Part shown: positions 31,035 through 43,098 of the stretch, one piece after another | Layout of the letters: each line of letters starts with the position of its first letter | Numbering within the stretch: position 1 is the stretch's first letter | Source of the DNA: Oxytropis ochrocephala | Taxonomy: Eukaryota; Streptophyta; Magnoliopsida; Fabales; Fabaceae | Reading direction: 5' to 3' | Assembly: GCA_020916435.1 (NCBI GenBank) | Contig: CM037092.1 | Span: 88,050,817-88,114,816 of the forward strand | DNA: 64,000 nt | Notes under the pieces: generated by a model | The model's input: the letters and a program-made list of their open reading frames with translations, nothing else | The model's database searches: none | Told to the model about the DNA's origin: nothing | Program-made: the position numbers and the translations under genes

Positions 31035-34000
31035 CTAAAGAAAGAAGGTGTCTCTCGAAATTGCAAGAGTTGTATCTTCATTTTCATCATTACCTATTTT
31101 TCCTTGTAGGACCACCCACCGCTTTTTGTTAGAAGGATCCTTGATATAGAAAACTTGTTTTGCATGGTCACCATGATGAAAGTGGTCATTCTTATGACCT
31201 ACCTTGTCAAAGTCTACTAGTGTATATCCCATTTCGACAGTACGTACACCACCGTTGTTGTTTACCCATTTACATTTAAAAATGGGCACTTTAAATTTAG
31301 TGTAATCAAGTTCCCAAATCTCTTCGATAACACCAAAGTAAGCAACAGATGCTAGTACGGGGTTTTTATCTCTTGAACTAGAGAAGTGCATTGAAGAAGC
31401 CATGACCATAACACCGCTATTTTGCACAGTACTCTTGTCATCTTGCGACTTTGTGTAAAAGGAAAAATTATTTATGTCGCATCTGTTCCAACAAAAGACA
31501 TCAAAGCTGTGGTCATTTGCTAGCCATCTCAATGTATCGAGGTGCTTGCATCTTTCTTAATCTCGATTTAAACCACTCGATGAATGCCTGTTATGCTCCT
31601 TCAATAACCAATATTCATCCCGTTTAGGATTTTTTGCCTTTACTAGCTTTTGATGAGAAGTCACGTAAGGTTCTACTTCAGCTGTGTTATTCAAAATATA
31701 AAAATGTGCTTGAAGCACCTCCTCTCGACCCATGCTCTTAATGTTTATACCTCTACCCTTACCCCGACATCTCCACGCATATCGAGACTTTGGTAGCCCT
31801 ACAGTTTTGCTTCCGACAAGTAGTCCGAACAAAACTCAATAGCTTCTTACGTGACGTATCTTTCGACAATGGATGCTTCAGACGATATTGATTCTTCACA
31901 TATCCTTTCAAGATCTTCATGTATCGCTCAACTGGGTACATCCACCTTAAGTAAACAGGACCACATAATCTAATCTCCTCACTAGATGAACAATTAGATG
32001 AACCATGATATCAAAGAATGAGGAGGAAAAAACATCTCCAATCGACACAAGATAATAGCGCCTTTCGGCTTCCAACTCGCCCAATTTTTGAGGGTCGATA
32101 ACTTTACCACAGATAGTATTGAAGAATAAACACAACCTAGTTATGGTACGTCAGAGATCTTTCGGCAAGATGCCACGATAGCCACGGGTAGTAGTTGTTG
32201 CATCAACACATGGCAGTCATGAGACTTCAAGCCAACTAATTTGAGATCTTTCATTGACACAAGACTCTTTACATTTGAAGAGTAACCTTGTGGCACTTTG
32301 ATTCCCCTTAGGCACTCGCAAAAGCTTATTTTCTCTTTTTTTGACAAGGTATGACATGCCTGGAGGCAAATATGTACCTTTACCTCTTGCCACTTTGGAT
32401 GTAATTGTTCTCTTATGCCCATATCAAGCAAATCCAAACGAGATTTTATACAATCCTTTGTCTTGCCTTTAATGTTAAGAAGCGTCCCAATGACACTATC
32501 ACAGACATTTTTCTCCACGTGCATGACATCAAGACAATGTCTTACATCAAGACTAGACCAATATGGAAGATCAAAGAATACTGACCTCTTCTTCCACTTG
32601 CAATTGCTATTCTCATTTGACTGCTTCTGCTTTTTGCCAAATGTCACATCAATGTCCTTAACCACTTGATAGACTTCTTCACCGGTCAAGGCATTAGGAG
32701 CAATGCCATTTTCCTGGCACCCATTAAAAGCTTTTTTCAACCTACGATATGGGTGATTACGTCTGAGAAATTTACGATGCCCAAGGTAGACAGTTTTCCT
32801 TCCATGTTTTAGTTGATGGTGGTACGTGTGCATACGCACAAATAGGACAAGCTTTATGTCCCTTAACACTATACCCAGACAAGTTTCCGTATGCTGGGAA
32901 GTCATTGATCGTGCAAAAAAGCATCGCTCGTAGCTTAAAGGTTTCACCAGAATACCCATCAAACACATCCACGCCTTCATCCCACATTTTCCTCAAGTCT
33001 TCAACCAACGGGCTAAGATAAACATCTATGTCATTACCTGGTTGTCTTGGGCCAGAAATCATCATGGATAACATGACATACTTGCATTTCATGCACAACC
33101 AAGGAGAAAGGTTGTAAATTATAAGGAGAACGGGCCACGAACTATGATTTGTACTTAAGTTACCAAATGGATTCATCCCATCCGAAGCAAGCGCGGGCCT
33201 AAGATTTCTTGGCTCTGAACCAAAATCAGGATATAAACGATCAACGTTCTTCCACTGCAGAGAATCGGCCGGATGGCGAAGCAGTCCGTCGCATTTCCTC
33301 TCATCTACATGCCATCTCATGTTCTTTGCGTCTTTTGCATTAGCAAATAAGCGCTTAAATCTGGGTATTATTGGAAGATACCATAAAACCTTTCATGGAG
33401 AACCTTTTGTGACATCATCATCATCACTATTAGATTCACGGTCTTTACTTTGTATCGCGAAAGATTGCACGTGGGACACTTGTGCAAGTTCGAAAATCAT
33501 TTCGATACAATATGCGATCATTGGGGCATGCATGTATTTTCTTATACCCCACACCCATCGGGCACAATATCTTCTTCGCATCATACGTTCGATTCGGCAA
33601 TGTGTTACCTTCGGGAAGCATGTCTTTCAACAACTCAAGTAATTCGGTGAAGCCCTTATCAGTCCACCCATTTATTGCCTTCAGATTGATCAATCTTATC
33701 GTCGCATAACCGTGAATTTATTGCATCCCAAATACTGAGGCTCTTCGTTGTCTTTGCATAGAGTATCATACATATGCGCCCGCTTGAAAGACTCGGGACC
33801 GATGTCACGAATCATATCCTCCATTCGGTCGGTCACCATATCCTCATCGACTTTCTCTCTTCTAGACACACTTGGGGTGTCTCTCCGATTCACCATGCCA
33901 TATCCATCGGTATAACTCATGCGAGATATCGTGAACAATGAGATGGTCCTTTATTACGCTAAGTGGTTGTGGTGTAAGATTCACACACATAACACAAGGA

Positions 34001-34113
34001 CAAGAATGATTCACAACATTGGGAAGCTTTGATTTAGCAAAATTTAGAAACTCTTCAACTCCTTTCGCATACTCATCACTCATACGATCACTTTGCATCC
34101 AACTACGATCCAT
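31035..34113 (-). pseudogene. CACTA transposase tnp2 with DUF4218 and DUF4216 regions
   Basis: In order from the start: a transposase-associated domain (34113-33862; HSCPCVMC, DHLIVHDIS, YRWIWHGE); a linker; the 33693-33393 block (LLELLKDMLPEGNTLP, YKKIHACPNDRILYR); the tnp2 core (33320-32772; RWHVDE, ASDGMNPFG, TINDFPAYGNLSGYS); HCLDVMHVEKNVCDSVIGT and LHPKWQEV (32980-32141); DUF4218 (32135-31947); and DUF4216 (31532-31035; VYFGV-type block, FKCKWVNN, KQVFYIKDPS). This is the TnpD-type transposase that cuts CACTA termini. The domain set is complete, but at least three frame breaks occur (about 33695, 32830 and 32140) besides possible introns. The copy therefore looks decayed. Confidence 0.88.
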
Positions 34114-36105
34114 GGCTATGCTCCAAAAATAATAGACTAAGCTGTGGAATCAGAGCATGTTATTTATACAACTATAACACAAACATTAGCTAATGAAAAT
34201 GAAATTGAGTAATGGTAGAACCCAAAAATATAAGCAAAGCTCAGCTCAGAGCAAGGGGATATTTTATGTTCTAAGAATTTATGTAAGTTCTCAAAAACTA
34301 AATAAGAAGAAAAAAGGGCACATATATTACATCATTCAAATTCACAAGGCTATTTTGGTTTGATCTTGATCTTGTAGAAAATGAATCTAGGATACAAAAT
34401 CTGCTGGCTACTCAGCTATTTATACAACTACCCATGTTTGCCTTGTGAGTAATTATAACCGTGGTAAACAGAAGTATGTTAGACCATTCTAAATGACTGA
34501 AGAAGGATCTAGAAAATCCAAGTAAACAAATCGGATGAGAGCGGATACCCAACAATACACTATTGAATTGAGAAGCAGATAGTGTGCATTTCAAAATAAA
34601 TAAAGCATCGAGTCAAACCACATTTACGAAGTGGATATTTTGGTGAAGCTTGTCCCGAGATCAATAAAGTCGTTGTATCTTGCTTTATCAAAAGTTAAAC
34701 CTCTTAATACATATGGGACGAATCGGAGATGTCTACAATGAGATCAAAAGAATCACAAAATCAAAACCCAATACATGATTTCTATTATAATTAGTATTAA
34801 TACTATGATATAAATATGTGCATGTGTAGACCTATCAAGCAAATAGTTACGCTATATAGCGACGAAAAGAGGTCTAGTACCTCCACCAAAGATCAAAAAT
34901 TTGCAAAAAGCTAAAAAGCATGTTAAAAGTAAACCTCCCTGATAAGAATGCATGTAAATAAAAACATAACAATAGTACTAGATTCATGTTATGAGTTCTA
35001 TATCAGTTACAACTATACTAGAATAAGCGGGAAAAGCTTCATATTAAGACAGTTTCACCTATCAAGCAATTGCCAAAACTATTCCGAAGAATAAAAGCAT
35101 GATAAGGTTTGAATGTTTATTGCCAAAACTTTTATAGTATTTTAGTATGAAATCGTCTTAGTGATAACTCATTGCATCAAACCACTAAGTTTTGTCATGT
35201 TTACTGATAATAATCATAAAGGATCGCGCATCAAACCAACAAGAACATAAACTATTTTACTATACTTTGTAAAAGCATCCAATTTAAATGTAATCCACAT
35301 CCTTTGAAGATGGAAACTGAAATCCATGCCAATTAAACACTACAGGAAACGAAAAATCTTATATCAAGTGAAAGGTCATTACAAAAAAGTTTCTTAAAAT
35401 CTGTACAGAATGCCTAAGAGGTCATACACAAAAATGGAAAAGAATAATTCCAATTCACAATTAAGGAAAATTAATGCCTAACCTGTTGATGAGCTGTTGT
35501 AGACAAGTTGCAGAGAATCCCTAACCTAAAATCAAAGGGAATAATGAATTTCCGCAGCTTAAAATCAGAACCTAAGAAGGAAACATGTAACAATCTGCTT
35601 AAAATCAGCACAAGAAGACAAATCACAAACCGTTCTTGTGATAATGAAACACCTGGAAAGAGAAATTGGTTTATATTTTGGAAAAACATAAGAAATTGGT
35701 TTGTAATAATGAAAAACCTAGAAAAGACATTGAGAAAATATCAAAGAGATTGAGCAAATACCGTTCTTCTTCAGAAGAGATTGAGCGAGATATTGAGCAA
35801 GCCGGTTCAAGGATGCTTGGTGAAATGAACGATTTTGAGTATTTTGATACTTGGTCGCTTTGTGGCTACTTTGCGATTTTAGAGCGAGAGAGTGATTTTG
35901 AGGTATGGGTTTAGTGGAGGCGCCTGACTTTGGTTAGAGCGGAATAGGGTTTTGGGGTATGGCGTGTTACTGAAAAAGAAGAGTGTGAGAAAGGGAGAGT
36001 CGTGAAAGTGAGATTGAGCGAGATGAAGGCCGCGTGAAAGTGAGAAAGGGAGAGTGTGAGCGCGAGAAAGCCCGCGTGAAACTTTTAGCCTTTTTTTTGA
36101 TAAAA
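34114..36105. other. CACTA-1 left-over interior upstream of tnp2
   Basis: AT-rich DNA between the transposase start and the right subterminal repeats. It probably contains the leader and promoter of the minus-strand transposase gene. A plus-strand frame at 35666-35914 is charged but unrecognised. GAGAGTGTGAG and GAGAGTCGTGAAAG units are repeated around 35985-36080. Confidence 0.5.
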
Positions 36106-36305
36106 TAACTTTACGAATCGGTTATGTATAAAAGACCGATTCCAAAGGTCTATCTCCAGATACATTATGAATCGGTTCCTTAAATAACCGATTCCATATG
36201 TGTCAAAAATCTCTAAAACTTCCGTTTAATTGCAAAATTGCCACCGTGTAGGCATTTGGAATCGGTTCCTTAAACAACCGACTCCTAATAGTGCTTCTTA
36301 AAGCA
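36106..36305. repeat. Right subterminal repeats of CACTA-1
   Basis: GAATCGGTT...AACCGATTC pairs recur at about 36115, 36170 and 36250, mirroring those at 27100-27330. Confidence 0.85.
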
Positions 36306-36637
36306 GATTTTGTACTAGTGTATCTTTACCAAAAAGTATAATCTTCACAAAAAAATCAAACTTATACACCGTTCACTATTGTCCATCATATTATTACATG
36401 TCAATTTATCCCAAAAGTTAAGTGTTTTTAATGATGATAAAATTAGGTTTTCTATTAGACAAAAACAATTTTAGAAATTGACACACAACTGAATAAAATT
36501 AGTTTAGAAAAACACAACAGAAAATAATAGTGGAGTTTGGATTTTTTAAAGAAAAATCAATGATAAGGGAGAGAGGAGAGAGATGGCTGAGAGATACAGA
36601 TGGAGGTAGGGAGGGGAGGGAGAGTTAACAGCGAGTT

Positions 36638-36921
36638 CTAACAGATGACATACTGAGATATATATTAATTTGTAATATTTGGTATACACCAGTTTCACAC
36701 GTATGCACTAGCGACCGACTGCTTAAGGTTAGAGACGGAACAATTTCGTCTTTTCGTAGAGACAGATTAAGAAAATTCGTCTCTGAAGCATTTGCGACCG
36801 CAAGTTTAGATATACGGATCTCTTTTCGTCTCTAATTCCGTCTCTAAAACGCGTAGAGACGGATTTTCCCACTTTTAGAGATAAAATTTGTCCATCTCTG
36901 TTCCCGCTTTTTTTAGTAGTG
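36638..36921. mobile_element. CACTA-like MITE with AGAGACGG repeats
   Basis: CACTAGCGACCGACTG at 36706 and the inverse of CACTACTAAAAAAAGCGG ending at 36921 look like CACTA termini. AGAGACGG / CGTCTCTA motifs between them are subterminal repeats. The 3-bp flanks of the 36706-36921 interval do not match. A 12-base direct repeat TAACAGCGAGTT instead brackets 36638-36921 (copies at 36626-36637 and 36922-36933). Confidence 0.6.
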
Positions 36922-37230
36922 TAACAGCGAGTTACACTTTCAAAGACTAAAATGGTTTGTTTACCCTTCACAAATGGGTATCGAGACAATTTCTAACTAA
37001 AAGGGGAGCGCCTGCCGTTAAATGCTAAAAGTGGTATCTCAGTGATAATAACATTTTTTGATCGTGCATTTGGTCTCAATGCAAGTTTATTTATTTAAAG
37101 AAAATTAACCAATTGCATTGATATTATCTTGTCCATTAGAGGCTCTTACTTTAACCCCATATCAAAACAATAAAATAAGGATATAGTGGAATGGATCAAT
37201 GCTCATAATTCTAACGAGTTAAAGTTCTTG

Positions 37231-37425
37231 TTTTTTTAATGAGCAAAAATATATTAAAAGGAATACAAGAGGTACTCCAACCTCTTAACACATAATGGGA
37301 CTACAGGCACATCAAGGGATTTCTCCACCGATTTGCAAATATATAACAACAATTCTTGTCAATCTTACTTTCAGACCAAGTCCAATAGAGGGTTTTGATG
37401 CTATTATTTAATAACTTTTTTGACA
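37231..37425 (-). mobile_element. LINE 3' end fragment
   Basis: On the minus strand the segment ends TTTTAATATATTTTTGCTC then ATTAAAAAAAC, preceded by CTCTTGTATTCC. I recognise this as a common plant LINE 3' UTR with its A tail. Upstream remnants hold no intact frame. Confidence 0.5.
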
Positions 37426-37559
37426 CATCACCCTTGAAGAGAATGTGATTTAGTGGCGGATTCAAGCCTAGTTTGCGAGCCCCACCAATAAATTTTTTTG
37501 TTTTTATATAATTTGTAAATACCTTTTTGCCCCCAGTTAAAATTTGTGTCTGCCCTGAG

Positions 37560-37995
37560 AGTCATCCGCACTCTGCAGCGAATCACTGTTTGTTATTGTA
37601 AGAGAAGAAAGAGAAGAATGGTTCAGAGAAATGAGTTCATTGAATTTGATATTTTGCTCAACTAAGCTATACATTGAACAATTAGGGTTTTATACTAGAT
37701 GATTACAATAGATTTAGCTAATAACCAAATCTAACAACTAGCTAACAGATGCAACAATATTCAGTTGCAGTAACTGACTTTGGAAGCTTCTCGTGTATCT
37801 TCACTTGGCCTCGAATCTTCTTGTTGAACCTCATGCTTCATTTCACTTGGAGCAGCAGTAGCTTTGGTGTTTGGTTGTGACTTTTTGGTTGTGTTCTCTA
37901 TCAGTTATTCTTGTTCTCTGCTGCAATGTTGTTCTATTAGCTTGTATTGTATTTCCATTTTTATGTCTCTTTTAAAACTTCTTGTGGGCTAGAAA
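37560..37995 (-). mobile_element. Copia-type LTR remnant
   Basis: On the minus strand it carries GTTAGCTAGTTGTTAGATTT, a TATAAAACCCTAATTG promoter site and a downstream leader with TTCTCTTTCTTCTC. This is the layout of a copia LTR U3-R boundary. The borders are not defined and no internal region is attached. The adjacent stretch 37440-37560 (GTGGCGGATTCAAGCC) resembles a hAT-type MITE end. Confidence 0.5.
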
Positions 37996-38719
37996 TGGAA
38001 AAATATTTTTAAAAAAGTCTCATCATCAACACTATTAGGGAGTTATATCAAATATCATCATTAACCAAGTTTTTTAGACTATTATTGTTGTGACACTATT
38101 AGGGTTGACTAACTAAAAATAAATGGTTAAGAAGTTGATATGTATTTATAATTTATCGTCGTGCAAAGACGGTCGAAATTCATTTGTTTAGACACCGTAA
38201 GGTAATTACTTCAACTATTTTAAATATTTATATAATAGTAGAAAATTAAATTTAGATTTATATATATATAACTATATTTATAATTTCAAATGAGATGTAA
38301 GGTTTTGTCCAGGAAATGATTTTGTTTCCTGTGCTATAATGTTTTGTAATAATTAAATGAAGATAAATTAATATAAAAGTATTCAAACAAAGTATTAAAA
38401 CGAAAATTGAAACTGATGAAAAATATGATTATCATCTAATGTATTCTGAATGAGTATATAGAAAAAAACATTACTATTATTAATGCCGAAGAAAAAGCAT
38501 ATACGATAATAGAATGTCTCATCTATTTTTGTAATATATATTCATAATTCATAATCATCTAGCGTGTGGACTTGTGGAAATTTTATAATAACACATGTAT
38601 ACATCATTTTATCATAAAATTTTAAATTGTTTTTGGCACCTTTATGTTTTGTGTGTTTATATGACACGTCGATTTCTTTGTATTGTATAGTTTTTATCCA
38701 TTCATTAAGATATATAATA
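37996..38719. other. AT-rich intergenic DNA, nothing recognised
   Basis: Very AT-rich. No frame, repeat or element could be supported. Confidence 0.5.
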
Positions 38720-38737
38720 TATATGTTTATACATTTA

Positions 38738-38811
<74 letters not shown>

Positions 38812-39314
38812 GTATTTTTTTATTGTGAGTATTTTTATGGGTTCTTACGGAATTAAAGAATTTTTTATTGAGTTATCTATAAATAATCATCCTACTTTTG
38901 CCAATATAGTATTTTATATTTATCATAAAAATTTTTTAAATGTATATTTTTGGCAGTATTTTGTATACCTATAAAGAAACTATTGGAAAAAAAACTAACA
39001 CTTGAGAAGATAATTAGAATATGAAAAATCTAGTCTTATTTAGATGCAATCTTTATATAAAAATCTTTAAGATTATATAAAGTGTTATATGATAATTTAA
39101 CTAAACTCATAACTCATCAAATTTTCAAATCCCTAAATATAAAATAGGTACCTAACAACCATTAAACACGTGAAAAAGTAGCTAGGTAAGATCGAACAAT
39201 TTTATCATAACATTATATTAAGTAATTTTTATTTAAAATATATATTTATATATATGTTTATACATTTATTTATTTTTATTTATATAGTGAGTATTTTTTT
39301 ATTGTGAGTATTTT
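38720..39314. repeat. 70-bp direct repeat pair; the left copy contains a (TA)n expansion
   Basis: TATATATGTTTATACATTTA, then TTTATTT, then TAGTGAGTATTTTTTTATTG and TGAGTATTTT occur at 38720-38836 and again at 39250-39314. In the left copy a TA microsatellite (38749-38807) is expanded between the two halves. In the right copy only TATATAG stands there. The spacer of about 410 bases is AT-rich and non-coding. Confidence 0.8.
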
Positions 39315-40489
39315 GACCAAGTGTGGGTTCTGGAATAAAATTGTTGATGATGATTTTTTTATAGTGAGTACCATGGTTATATATAATAGAGATATATATC
39401 ATTTATCTATTACGAATGATTTTGCAGAAAGATAACAATGATAATGAAAATATCATATTTTTATTATATGAAATATTATAAATAGTTTATTTTCTTGCCC
39501 TTCACGGATGAAACTTTTCTTGTTCCGCCATTATTTTTGATTACCCAAAATGCACCACATGGTGGTCAACCAAGTAAGTTCTTGTTCTTGTTGTTAAAAT
39601 GTGTAATATTCAATGGTGATAAGTCTTTCAATGCATGATCACCCGATTGAACACCATGTTCCTACCTTGGAAAGCCTCCTTTTCTAGTCACATAAAAGAG
39701 CATGAAGGAAATAATACGTGAAGAATGAGAATATTTTTGGCACTATGTAGTTCTTCTAAAGTAATTTTCTTTGGTTACATTCTTCTAATGTAATTGTTCT
39801 TACTTTAGTAAATTCTTTCACTTGTAAACCATTAACGTTTTCTTCATGAAGAAGAAATATAGAGGTTGTATTATTTTTTTATTTTTCATAAAAAAAAACC
39901 TAGAAGGGCCATGACCTATTGAGAGTGTGGGACATAAAACCATGGAGCCATTTGGTTGTGGATTCTCCAACAAAAACATCCACGCTTGGAAAGCTATAAA
40001 ACGCTCACTCCATCCACCACCATTCTTCCGCACTAAATATAAAGCTTTGTGAATTTTCCTTTTTGAAAATTCCACAAACCAATGCAAAGTTAGACTTAAA
40101 AGGGAAAAGGGATTCCATTCTTCAAGGGTTTCCTTTATAATAACCTAAACACTACCCACTTTCTTAGACTTTTATATCCCACCCAACCCCAAAACCTTTT
40201 TTTTTATCATGTCCACAATCACACTTCTTTTCTTCCTAAAGAAAAAGTTTGATTAGAACTTGCAACCCTCTCCTTATTAAAAAAAAGGAACAATTTCATC
40301 ATTTTTTCTTGCATTACTTGAATCCCGTTGAAAATGGGTAATTGAGTAATTATGTTAGGTTTGGTTAGATTTTAAATTTTACATCATTAATACACGTGTT
40401 TCAACCATGCTTATGACTTTCACCATTATCACAATATTTTAGTGGGTTTAATGTTTTTCATTTTTCACTGAATTACAATTAACTCACCA
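39315..40489. other. AT-rich intergenic DNA, one unassigned minus-strand frame
   Basis: The minus-strand frame 39818-40087 (89 codons) contains IHKALYLVRK and RFIAFQAWMFLLENPQ. I recognise no family and see no supporting splice or promoter signals, so I do not call it a gene. Confidence 0.4.
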
Positions 40490-40705
40490 ACAATGGTCGG
40501 TCCAAGCAGTAATTGAGCTCGAATCCTATCTCAAAATCTTGTTGTCGAATTTTGGGCGTGACAAAAATTTTGTTGGGAGGGGAGAACTTCACGGACCGAC
40601 AAAGCTGGGTTTACACGTGGCCAACCAGATTTCCTGGCGTAGATTAGTCATCAACAAAGCCGGTAGATACTGTACACCAATAACACGGTAACAAAAAAAA
40701 GAATT
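40490..40705 (+). mobile_element. SINE-like element, family 2
   Basis: It contains AATTGAGCTCGAATCCTATC (box B-like), GTTGGGAGGGGAGAAC, GATTAGTCATCAACAAAGCC and an end CACCAATAACACGGTAAC with an A tail. The last part matches the element at 22170-22335. It is probably tRNA-derived and non-coding. Confidence 0.55.
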
Positions 40706-41570
40706 ACGATTAAATCACTAGTTGAATTATCAAGGAAATATAAAGATGGAAAAAATTGAAGTTTGTCTCTACTACCGTCCTTACGTGTTAAAAACGCTGT
40801 TTTTAAAAATCAAACTAATCAAATTAACAATGAACCAACATTGTCTACGGTTCGATTATTTCAGCAGTTCGATCACAATTTCATCTGAATTCGAGCGGTT
40901 TAAAGTGAAAACCATTAATTTGAAAATCTCGCTAGTTCGAGTTTCAAGTCCATTTTCAAAACATTAGTTAAAAATGTTAATTTTAGAGTCTAACTTTAAT
41001 TTCTTTCTCATTTGTAATATTTGTCATTAATTCGACTTTTTTTTTTATTCATATAGATAACCTGATTTATTTCTTGATTCTTGTAAATCATATGTTCCTT
41101 TTGTCAATAAGATTTGAAGTTTCAAGAAGTTGATATACAAAGAATCTAAATACACATGTTTCACGCTTCTATCTCTTGTTTTTTAAAATAGTAAATGGAA
41201 CTTTTCAATATTGAATGCATATCATTGCTTAAAGTGCAAATCAACATGTATAGTAGTAAGAATTGGAGATTTGTGCGTACACTTATGTCCCTTAAATAGT
41301 AAGAAAAGAGAGAAAACTTGATAAGGTAATCTTAAAATTTGGTTTTAATGGCATGCGATCGATAACTTCACATCTCTTCCACCATGAGTGAATTCCTGAA
41401 GTGGTGGGAGAGATTGAATTGTGTGAGGAATCATGTGCTTCTTCAAATATTGGAGTACAAGGGTGGTTCTAATTATGCCGCTCCCAACTTCATTACATTG
41501 ATATTTGATACACACTAATTGCATGCTTGTATTAACTTTAGCGACTGTTAAAACTTAAAACGAATAAGCT
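40706..41570. other. AT-rich intergenic DNA, no gene seen
   Basis: Short frames only. No repeat or terminus could be assigned. Confidence 0.5.
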
Positions 41571-41579
41571 TTAGCGTTA

Positions 41580-43098
41580 GGGTAATTTTTTGACCTCCAT
41601 TATGATACATTATACTCCCACCAAAAATCAAAATCCAATTTTACCCCTACACCTGTAACACTACAGAATTATCAAATTTGCCACTTAATTCCATTTTGGA
41701 TAAAAATGGACAATGGAAGTACGTTAATTTTGTGGGAACTATATTTTGGCCGTTAGAATTATCTATTAAACAGATAATTCCATTGTTGAAAATTAAGACA
41801 ACAGATTTACCCAGTTAATAGATAATTCCGACGGCCAAAAAAGACTACGCATTTATCTTTTTTGAAATAAATTCGTTAAGAAAAATGCCTAAATCTAACG
41901 GTCAGTATCCCATATATAGACAGTTTTAATCAACGGTCAGAATTACTAAGTACTAAATAAACATTTTGTATCCATTACTGCCCATTATAAATAGGTTCTC
42001 ATATTTCACTCAGTTTCACACAAAACACTCTACCCTACCCATATTTCTGCTTCATCTTTTCTGCTTCTTCACAAACACCCTCACCCACCCGCTGAAATGG
42101 AAGAGAAGTTGTGCCAAATCTAGTACTCAAACGAAAAATTCCAAACAACCCTTCATTACCGTGAAATTGTCACCAACAGGGAAAATGGTGTTTGGTTTTA
42201 TTGTCGTAAGTCTATCTTCTGTAGGCTGAATAAGGTCATAATTAACAATCACCCAGTTGATGAAAAAGGCAGAGAGGAAGGTTCGTCCAGAGAGAGAGTG
42301 ACGTAAAGACGTTCACACAATGATTGAAGCAGCGCACATGTTAACATTCCAGCAGGACTCCGTGTGTTGGAGTTGTATGTGGACACGATTCGCACTCCAG
42401 AAGAGGTCATTTATCTTTTGGAACAGGGACTTCCCAAATAATAGTAGGAAAAATAATATTGCCAACATCCAAAATTACGTGGCAACCAATAGGTAGTGTA
42501 TTCTCGATTTGCTGATAAATATGGTGTGGAATTTGAATCCTCTCAGCATTTCGTTCGATGACAGTTACAAATTCCATAGCTGCAAAACAAAATTTGGTCA
42601 GCTGTCTATTAGAAACAAAAAGAACTAAAACAAATTTATCTAAAAAAAACTTAATTCCACAATTAATATTTTATCAAAACGGATTTATGTGTAAATCCGT
42701 TAGTTACCAACGGATTTACCTATAATACGTTTTGAAAAAATATTAACTATAGAATTAAGTTTTTTTTGATAAATCTGTTTTAGCCTGCGAAGAACGAAGC
42801 AAATTTAACTTAAATCCGCTTTGAATTTTTAACATCCGACAGATTTATCTTAAATCCGTTTTGCAACAGAAAATCCAAAAATTGATTACGGAAGTAACTT
42901 ACTTCCGTCACTCGGATTTACAGTACTTCCGACGGTTGAAAAACAAGAGAAAGGGATGGAAGAGAGATAATGAAACAAAATAATGAGAAGTGAAGGTAAT
43001 TGTTTTGTGGCTATTGAGTTTAATGGAGGGTAGTTTGGTATTTTCATTTGGGTTGTGGAGGTATTTGGTGTGCTTGTGGGGGTCCAAGAAAATTACCC
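41580..43098. mobile_element. Non-autonomous Mutator-like element (1.5 kb)
   Basis: The perfect 9-bp duplication TTAGCGTTA flanks the element (41571-41579 and 43099-43107). The ends are GGGTAATTTTTTGACCTCC and, inverted, GGGTAATTTTCTTGGACCCC. A 9-bp duplication with such ends indicates the Mutator superfamily. The interior has no transposase. It holds a promoter-like unit (TATAAATAG at 41986-41994, a CT/AC-rich leader, ATG at 42097 followed by only eight codons) and minus-strand coding-like sequence at about 42410-42580. These look like host fragments carried as in Pack-MULEs. A long hairpin sits at 42632-42778. Confidence 0.82.
42632..42778. repeat. Imperfect 70-bp hairpin inside the Mutator-like element
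   Basis: The left arm (TTTATCTAAAAAAAACTTAA, TTAATATTTTATCAAAACG, GTAAATCCGT) pairs with the right arm (ACGGATTTAC, CGTTTTGAAAAAATATTAA, TTAAGTTTTTTTTGATAAAT) around a loop of about 9 bases. Further AAATCCGTTTTG-type motifs follow to 42870. Confidence 0.75.

Larger units (their letters stand above)
27085..36320 (-). mobile_element. Complete CACTA (En/Spm) transposon, 9.2 kb
   Basis: The element begins CACTAGTGCAAAAA and ends with the inverse of CACTAGTACAAAA. TAT occurs on both sides (27082-27084 and 36321-36323) as the 3-bp target duplication. Subterminal repeats with GAATCGGTT and AACCGATTC lie at both ends. Both element genes are on the minus strand: a tnp2 transposase pseudogene (31035-34113) and a TnpA/Ulp1-type gene (27694-30410). 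Both have frame breaks, so the copy is probably immobile by itself, although its ends look intact. It also holds a foreign gene fragment on the plus strand (28988-29352). Confidence 0.93.

Noticed and set aside
38627..38974. 115-codon frame with an Ile-Tyr run
   Set aside because: Produced by the (TA)n microsatellite at 38749-38807.
39818..40087. 89-codon minus-strand frame
   Set aside because: No recognisable domain, and poly-Phe/Lys runs near its end suggest chance.
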